10,036 nt of DNA from positions 1-10,036 of the forward strand of contig JASLCW010000268.1 of assembly GCA_030151765.1 (NCBI GenBank), written 5' to 3'. The notes under the pieces are model-generated. The model searched no databases. It saw only the letters and a program-made list of their open reading frames with translations, and was not told the origin of the DNA. This document shows positions 6,798 to 10,036 of the stretch, one piece after another (the stretch's first letter is position 1; each line of letters opens with the position of its first letter). A program made the position numbers and the translations under genes. Source of the stretch: Marmoricola sp. (GTDB lineage Bacteria > Actinomycetota > Actinomycetes > Propionibacteriales > Nocardioidaceae).

Positions 6798-7696
6798 CTC
6801 GACTTTCCTCCCGTCGGATACTCACCGCGCGCAGCGCTGGCGAGAAGTGCTCGGGTCTGACTGGGCAGTGTGGTCAGGACGACGATGTCCACCCGCTTGT
6901 TGATCTGCTGGGATCCCGGCTTCGACGGCGGCAACAGGGGCCGCTCGTGCCCGAAGGCGGACAGGGTGAGCCGTCTGCCGGGGATGCCGTCCCGTTCGTT
7001 GAGCTGCTCCAGGACGGTCGCGGCACGGGCAGCCGAGAGATCCCAGTCCGTCCGGAAGTACTTGGGCTTCACCTTCTCCTGGTTGGTGTGGCCGTCGATC
7101 TCGAGTGGGTCCGGGATGTCCCGCAGCACCGGCGCGAGGGTGTCGACGACCTGCTGTCCGCGGGGGGTGAGGGTGGCTAGGTCGTAGTCGAAGACGACGT
7201 GGCGCGAGACCAGGCTGAGCACCAAGCCACGGTCGTTGATCTCGGGCCGTACGTCGTTCTGCAGGCCGTGCTTGCGGAGCGCACGTTCCACCCGGGCCAG
7301 GACCTCGCGAAGCCGATTGGCCTCGGCGACGGCCTCGGCGTACCGGGCGGCCTGCTGGTTCTGGTCGTGCTGGGTGACGGCCTTGTCGACCTGGTTCTGC
7401 TGCTGGGGCGTCAGGCTCGCCGTCTGCAGCGAGGGCACGATCGCCTGGGCCGCGGAATTGCCCTCGTCGGGCAGGATCGAGGTGTTGCCACTGAGCACGC
7501 TGGGCGTGGCGCTGCCGTCGAAGCCCTGGATCAGGCCGTTGCGGAGCTGGTTGAACTTCTTCTGGTCGACCGTGCTCATTGCGAACATCACGATGAAGAG
7601 CACCATCAGCAGCGTGATCATGTCGGCGTACGTGACCAGCCAGCGCTCGTGGTTGCCGTGTTCCTCCTCGGGCTCACGACGCTTCCGGCGGGCCAT
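6794..7696 (-). CDS. motB: Flagellar stator protein MotB
   Basis: MotB anchors the stator to peptidoglycan and carries the ion-binding aspartate. The product has 300 residues. A basic cytoplasmic tail precedes one membrane helix (about 20-40) in the diagnostic context WLVTYADMITLLMVLF. Asp25 corresponds to the proton-binding Asp32 of E. coli MotB. A Gln/Ala-rich linker with predicted coiled-coil character follows (about 95-142). The OmpA-like peptidoglycan-binding domain spans about 150-275, with EIDGHTNQ (199-206), DLSAARAATV (219-228) and NKRVDIVVL (266-274). The GHTN replaces the more usual GHTD. The ATG is one base after the motA stop (TGACATG), so the two stator parts are made together. 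Confidence 0.97.
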   Translation of the reverse strand: MARRKRREPEEEHGNHERWLVTYADMITLLMVLFIVMFAMSTVDQKKFNQLRNGLIQGFDGSATPSVLSGNTSILPDEGNSAAQAIVPSLQTASLTPQQQNQVDKAVTQHDQNQQAARYAEAVAEANRLREVLARVERALRKHGLQNDVRPEINDRGLVLSLVSRHVVFDYDLATLTPRGQQVVDTLAPVLRDIPDPLEIDGHTNQEKVKPKYFRTDWDLSAARAATVLEQLNERDGIPGRRLTLSAFGHERPLLPPSKPGSQQINKRVDIVVLTTLPSQTRALLASAARGEYPTGGKSR

Positions 7697-7697
7697 G

Positions 7698-8459
7698 TCA
7701 CGCCGCCTCTTCGGTGCTGCCGGGGAGGAGGGCGCGCAGCTTCTGTGCGATCACCCGCGGGTTGGAGCCGGACTGGATGGCGGCCACGCCCTCGATGACG
7801 ATCTCCATCCGGGTGCACTCGAGCTCGCCGACGCGCTTGATCCGGTTGCCGATGGGCAGCCAGATCACATTGGCGGACATGACGCCCCAGAGGGTGGCGA
7901 TGAAGGCGCCGGCGATCAGGTGGCCGAGCTCCTCGGGCTGGGCGAGATTCTCGAGCACGTGGACGAGGCCCATGACGGTGCCGATGATGCCGATCGTGGG
8001 CGCGTAGCCGCCGGCATCGGCGAAGAACTTCGCGGACTGCTTGATCTCCTGGCGCTTCGCGTAGACCTCGGACTCGAGGATGTCGCGCAGTTCCTCGGGG
8101 TCGGTGCCGTCCACCGCCATCGTGACGCCCTTGACGAGGAAGGGGTCGTCGATGTCCCGCAGCTGGTCCTCGAGGGACAACAGGCCCTCGCGGCGGGCCT
8201 TCTCGGCCAGCTCGACGACGGTCGGGACGACCTCGGTCGCGGGCGACACCTTCGCCGTCAGGGATGTCTTGGCTGCTCTCAGGGACAGCTTCAGATCGGC
8301 GATGGTGCCGCCCGCGAGACTGACCAGGACGGTCGTGCCGAAGACCAGGATGATCGGCGGAAGCAGCATCAGGCTGGCGGGGTTTCCGCCCTCCATGACA
8401 TTCGCGCCGACGATGACGACCAGCCCGAGCCCTATGCCCAGGACGCCTGCCGGGTCCAT
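7698..8459 (-). CDS. motA: Flagellar stator protein MotA
   Basis: MotA forms the multi-helix part of the stator that turns ion flow into torque on FliG. The product has 253 residues. Two membrane helices lie near the N-terminus (about 5-22 and 31-49). A long cytoplasmic loop follows, carrying the conserved KARREGLLSLEDQL (87-100). Its Arg and Glu residues match those known to contact FliG in E. coli MotA. Helices 3 and 4 are at about 150-172 and 183-203, with the key proline in GGYAPTIGIIGTVMGL (P154). The ATG (8459-8457) overlaps the flbD stop by one base (TGATG), and AGGA lies about 9 nt upstream within flbD. The frame stays open further upstream, but that part runs across flbD and is not MotA. 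Confidence 0.97.
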   Translation of the reverse strand: MDPAGVLGIGLGLVVIVGANVMEGGNPASLMLLPPIILVFGTTVLVSLAGGTIADLKLSLRAAKTSLTAKVSPATEVVPTVVELAEKARREGLLSLEDQLRDIDDPFLVKGVTMAVDGTDPEELRDILESEVYAKRQEIKQSAKFFADAGGYAPTIGIIGTVMGLVHVLENLAQPEELGHLIAGAFIATLWGVMSANVIWLPIGNRIKRVGELECTRMEIVIEGVAAIQSGSNPRVIAQKLRALLPGSTEEAA

Positions 8460-8755
8460 CAGCGCTGTTCCTGGTTGCCCACGGCCGCGAGCCGGAATGC
8501 CGAATGCCTCGGCTCGCTCAGCGGCACGCGGTCGGTGAACTCCCGGTCCTCGGCCTCCGCGAGGCGTGCTCCCGTGGCCACGATCTGGCCGCGGTACTCG
8601 CGGACGGCATCGACGATGTCCGCCAGGGATTCGCGGACGACGTACTTGGTGCCGTCGACCAGGGTGACCACCGAATCGGGGGTGCTGTCGACGCGTTCGA
8701 TGAGGTCCGAGTTCAGGGCGAACATCGACCCGGAGAGTCGCGTCAGTGTGATCAT
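8459..8755 (-). CDS. flbD: FlbD family flagellar protein
   Basis: This is the small FlbD family protein (PF06289 type) found in flagellar operons of Gram-positives and spirochaetes. It is unrelated to the Caulobacter regulator also called FlbD. The product has 98 residues. Residues 1-55 match the family closely: MITLTRLSGSMFALNSDLIE, then STPDSVVTLVDGTKYVVRES. The remaining 43 residues are an Arg/Glu-rich tail; many family members are only 60-70 residues long. In spirochaetes a family member is linked to motor or stator function, and the overlap with motA suggests the same here, but its role is not firmly known. AAGGA lies 9 nt before the ATG. It is the first gene of the operon in this window. 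Confidence 0.93.
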   Translation of the reverse strand: MITLTRLSGSMFALNSDLIERVDSTPDSVVTLVDGTKYVVRESLADIVDAVREYRGQIVATGARLAEAEDREFTDRVPLSEPRHSAFRLAAVGNQEQR

Positions 8756-8764
8756 GGTGCACCG

Positions 8765-8769
8765 TCCTT
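8765..8769 (-). promoter_or_regulatory. Ribosome binding site of flbD
   Basis: AAGGA on the minus strand, 9 nt before the flbD ATG at 8755, sets the start of the first gene in the operon. The remaining 160 or so nt up to the hipA-like gene should hold the operon promoter, unless transcription enters from further away. I could not find a convincing sigma-28 or housekeeping promoter there. Confidence 0.6.
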
Positions 8770-8912
8770 GTGCGTGGTCCCGCTCAGTCCGTCCTGGACT
8801 GTCCCCCTCCTGATCGGTCGGCGCCGCGGCGACCTGAGGCATTGCCCTCGATCGGAACCATCGGATAGCGGTCTGTAGGGAACAGGATCTCCGATCACAT
8901 GTCTGCGATCGC

Positions 8913-8932
8913 TTACATTGCGCCGAATGTAA
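8913..8932. repeat. Inverted repeat at the start of the hipA-like fragment
   Basis: TTACATT (8913-8919) and AATGTAA (8926-8932) form a perfect 7-bp inverted repeat around the 6-nt centre GCGCCG. It is AT-rich against the local background. Its last three bases are the in-frame TAA that abuts the ATG of the hipA-like gene. It could be an operator left from a toxin-antitoxin promoter, or a mark of a recombination junction. Neither can be decided from the sequence. Confidence 0.6.
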
Positions 8933-9814
8933 ATGCTCGTTGACATACGAACCGCCAGCACGCACATCCTCAAGGTGGGGGTCACCAGATTTCCCGCCGC
9001 CGACATCGCCGAGTTCGTCTCCATGCGCGCAGCACACCATCTCGGTCTGCCCGTCGCTCCGGTCGCACTCGAGCATCTCGACGGTCAGACCGCGCTGGTC
9101 GTCGGGCGATACGACCGCTTGATCACCGACGGGGGCACGCGGCGCTTCCACCAGGAAGACCTCTGCCAGGTGTTCGCCGTCAGTCGACGCAACAAGTACC
9201 AAGGCGATCGCGGCCCCGGGCCGGGCGTCATCGCCGAACTGATCGCGGGCCTGGATCCGCGTGATCAGCGAGCATCTCGCGATCTCTTCGCACGTGCCCA
9301 GGTCTACAACTGGCTGACAGCCGGGATCGACGCGCACGCGAAGAACTACAGCCTTCTGGTGGCGGGCGATCGCGCCAGACTGGCTCCGCTCTACGACGTC
9401 ACCTCGGGTGTGCTCCTACTCGACCCTGAGCGGGTGTTCTACAAGGGGAAGCTCGCCATGAAGGTTGGTGGTGAATATCGGCTGCGCAACATCGGCGCTC
9501 ACAACATCCTGCACGCAGCCGACGATCTGGGGGTCGACCGGGAGTGGCTTCTCGAGGTCGGCCGCGACTATCTGGAGCGAATCCCTGATGCCTTCGCCGC
9601 GGCGGTCGAGGATGCAATGACTTCGGGTGGGGAGCTCGTCGACCCGGCGATCCGCGCGCGGTACCTCGATCGAGGCATCGTCGCGTTCACGCGGCTGGTG
9701 GAACGGTCCTGGCGAGACGATCGAGGGCAACCGTCTGCCCGGAGTCCGGGCCAGTCGTCGGTTGAAGCCCAGAGCGCGGGTCTTGTCGGACGCGGAGACC
9801 CCTTCGAGATCTGA
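8933..9814 (+). CDS. N-terminally truncated HipA-type serine/threonine kinase
   Basis: HipA toxins phosphorylate tRNA synthetases and are held by the DNA-binding antitoxin HipB. The predicted 293 residues match only the C-terminal part of HipA. The match starts at STHILK (9-14), where K14 equals the ATP-contacting Lys181 of E. coli HipA. It continues with RYDR (59-62) and HQEDLCQ (73-79), then KYQGDRGPG (88-96). The catalytic DAHAKN (133-138) and APLYD (151-155, metal-binding D155) follow, and then the LAMKVGG stretch. About 170 residues are missing, including the N-terminal subdomain and the glycine-rich loop (SGxQ-K type). A TAA stands directly before the ATG, no ribosome binding site is seen, and no hipB is nearby. 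The rest of the frame is undamaged. It is probably a decaying remnant and inactive as a kinase. Confidence 0.85.
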   Translation: MLVDIRTASTHILKVGVTRFPAADIAEFVSMRAAHHLGLPVAPVALEHLDGQTALVVGRYDRLITDGGTRRFHQEDLCQVFAVSRRNKYQGDRGPGPGVIAELIAGLDPRDQRASRDLFARAQVYNWLTAGIDAHAKNYSLLVAGDRARLAPLYDVTSGVLLLDPERVFYKGKLAMKVGGEYRLRNIGAHNILHAADDLGVDREWLLEVGRDYLERIPDAFAAAVEDAMTSGGELVDPAIRARYLDRGIVAFTRLVERSWRDDRGQPSARSPGQSSVEAQSAGLVGRGDPFEI

Positions 9815-9841
9815 GCCCGGGATTCGGCGCGACGTCAGGCG

Positions 9842-10006
9842 CTATCGGGAGTTGGGTGTGGGCGGGGCGACCAGGGGCTGCGGGACGTGGCTGGGGTCGA
9901 TCACGTGCACCCGGTTGTCGGCCGGCACGCCACAGGCGGACAGGACGACGGTGACGGTGACGGCGAGCAACCCGCCCGTCAGGCGCCGCCTCGTCGCCGC
10001 GCTCAT
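9842..10006 (-). CDS. Short lipoprotein, resembles N-terminus of GerMN-type lipoproteins
   Basis: A 54-codon gene starts at ATG 10006-10004 with a strong AAGGAG 5 nt upstream. The product has a basic start (TRRRLTGG), a hydrophobic segment (about 12-24) and a lipobox LSAC with Cys25, so it should be lipid-modified and membrane-attached. The mature part is only 30 residues, beginning CGVPADNRVHVIDPSHVP and ending in a Pro-rich stretch at a TAG stop. From memory, CGVP followed by an acidic/Pro stretch and a VP motif is how actinobacterial GerMN-domain lipoproteins begin, but those continue for several hundred residues. The body of such a protein is absent: the hipA-like gene ends 27 nt away on the opposite strand. 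This may be a truncated remnant or a genuine small lipoprotein. Confidence 0.6.
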   Translation of the reverse strand: MSAATRRRLTGGLLAVTVTVVLSACGVPADNRVHVIDPSHVPQPLVAPPTPNSR

Positions 10007-10011
10007 GTCGG

Positions 10012-10017
10012 CTCCTT
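10012..10017 (-). promoter_or_regulatory. Ribosome binding site of the short lipoprotein gene
   Basis: AAGGAG on the minus strand lies 5 nt before the ATG at 10006. It supports the start and shows that this reading frame is, or was, translated. Confidence 0.7.
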
Positions 10018-10036
10018 CGCGATGGGGAGCGAGAAG

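Noticed and set aside
1..8755. Virulence-type injectisome instead of a flagellum
   Set aside because: motA, motB, fliL, fliM and long FliN are present in the same run, which is specific to a flagellar motor.
8746..8899. Partial copies of the CGATCACAC box near flbD (GTGTGATCA at 8746-8754 and CCGATCACA at 8891-8899)
   Set aside because: The first overlaps the flbD start codons (Met-Ile-Thr), so coding constraint explains it. The second is single and lacks the paired 20-bp arrangement.
8933..9814. Complete HipT kinase of a tripartite HipBST system
   Set aside because: HipT keeps the glycine-rich loop and residues before it. This frame starts at the THILK motif, and no HipS or HipB frame is found upstream.

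Overview
The window comes from a motile, high-GC Gram-positive bacterium, probably an actinobacterium of the Nocardioides/Propionibacteriales kind. The evidence is the strongly GC-biased third codon positions, the gene order flbD-motA-motB-fliL-fliM-fliN-fliO-fliP-fliQ-fliR-flhB-flhA, and the actinobacterial look of FliM and MotB. The genus cannot be fixed from the sequence alone.

Positions 1 to 8755 are one flagellar block, entirely on the minus strand, so it is read from right to left. It starts with flbD (8755) and continues with the stator genes motA and motB, then fliL. The C-ring genes fliM and fliN come next, followed by the export-gate genes fliO, fliP, fliQ, fliR and flhB. The genes are packed tightly, with ATGA, GTGA or TGATG overlaps or gaps of 1 to 15 nt, which suggests one translationally coupled operon. 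The only larger gap inside the run is 69 nt between fliL and fliM. Together the products form the membrane export apparatus, the switch/rotor ring and the proton-type stator. flhA follows after a 385-nt gap and is cut off by the window edge.

The flhB-flhA gap (566-950) is the most interesting non-coding part. It holds a nested, exactly symmetric palindrome (751-818) made of four copies of a 9-bp box. Closer to flhA it holds a good match to a sigma-28 (FliA/WhiG-type) promoter (644-670), followed by a strong ribosome binding site. flhA may therefore have its own, separately controlled promoter.

Positions 8756 to 10036 are accessory in character. A plus-strand gene (8933-9814) encodes only the C-terminal two thirds of a HipA-type kinase. 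An in-frame stop abuts its ATG, there is no visible ribosome binding site, and no hipB partner is seen. A short inverted repeat ends exactly at the truncation point. Converging on it from the right is a 54-codon lipoprotein gene (9842-10006) whose start resembles the N-terminus of larger GerMN-type lipoproteins. Both look like remnants next to a rearrangement junction that also forms the upstream end of the flagellar operon.
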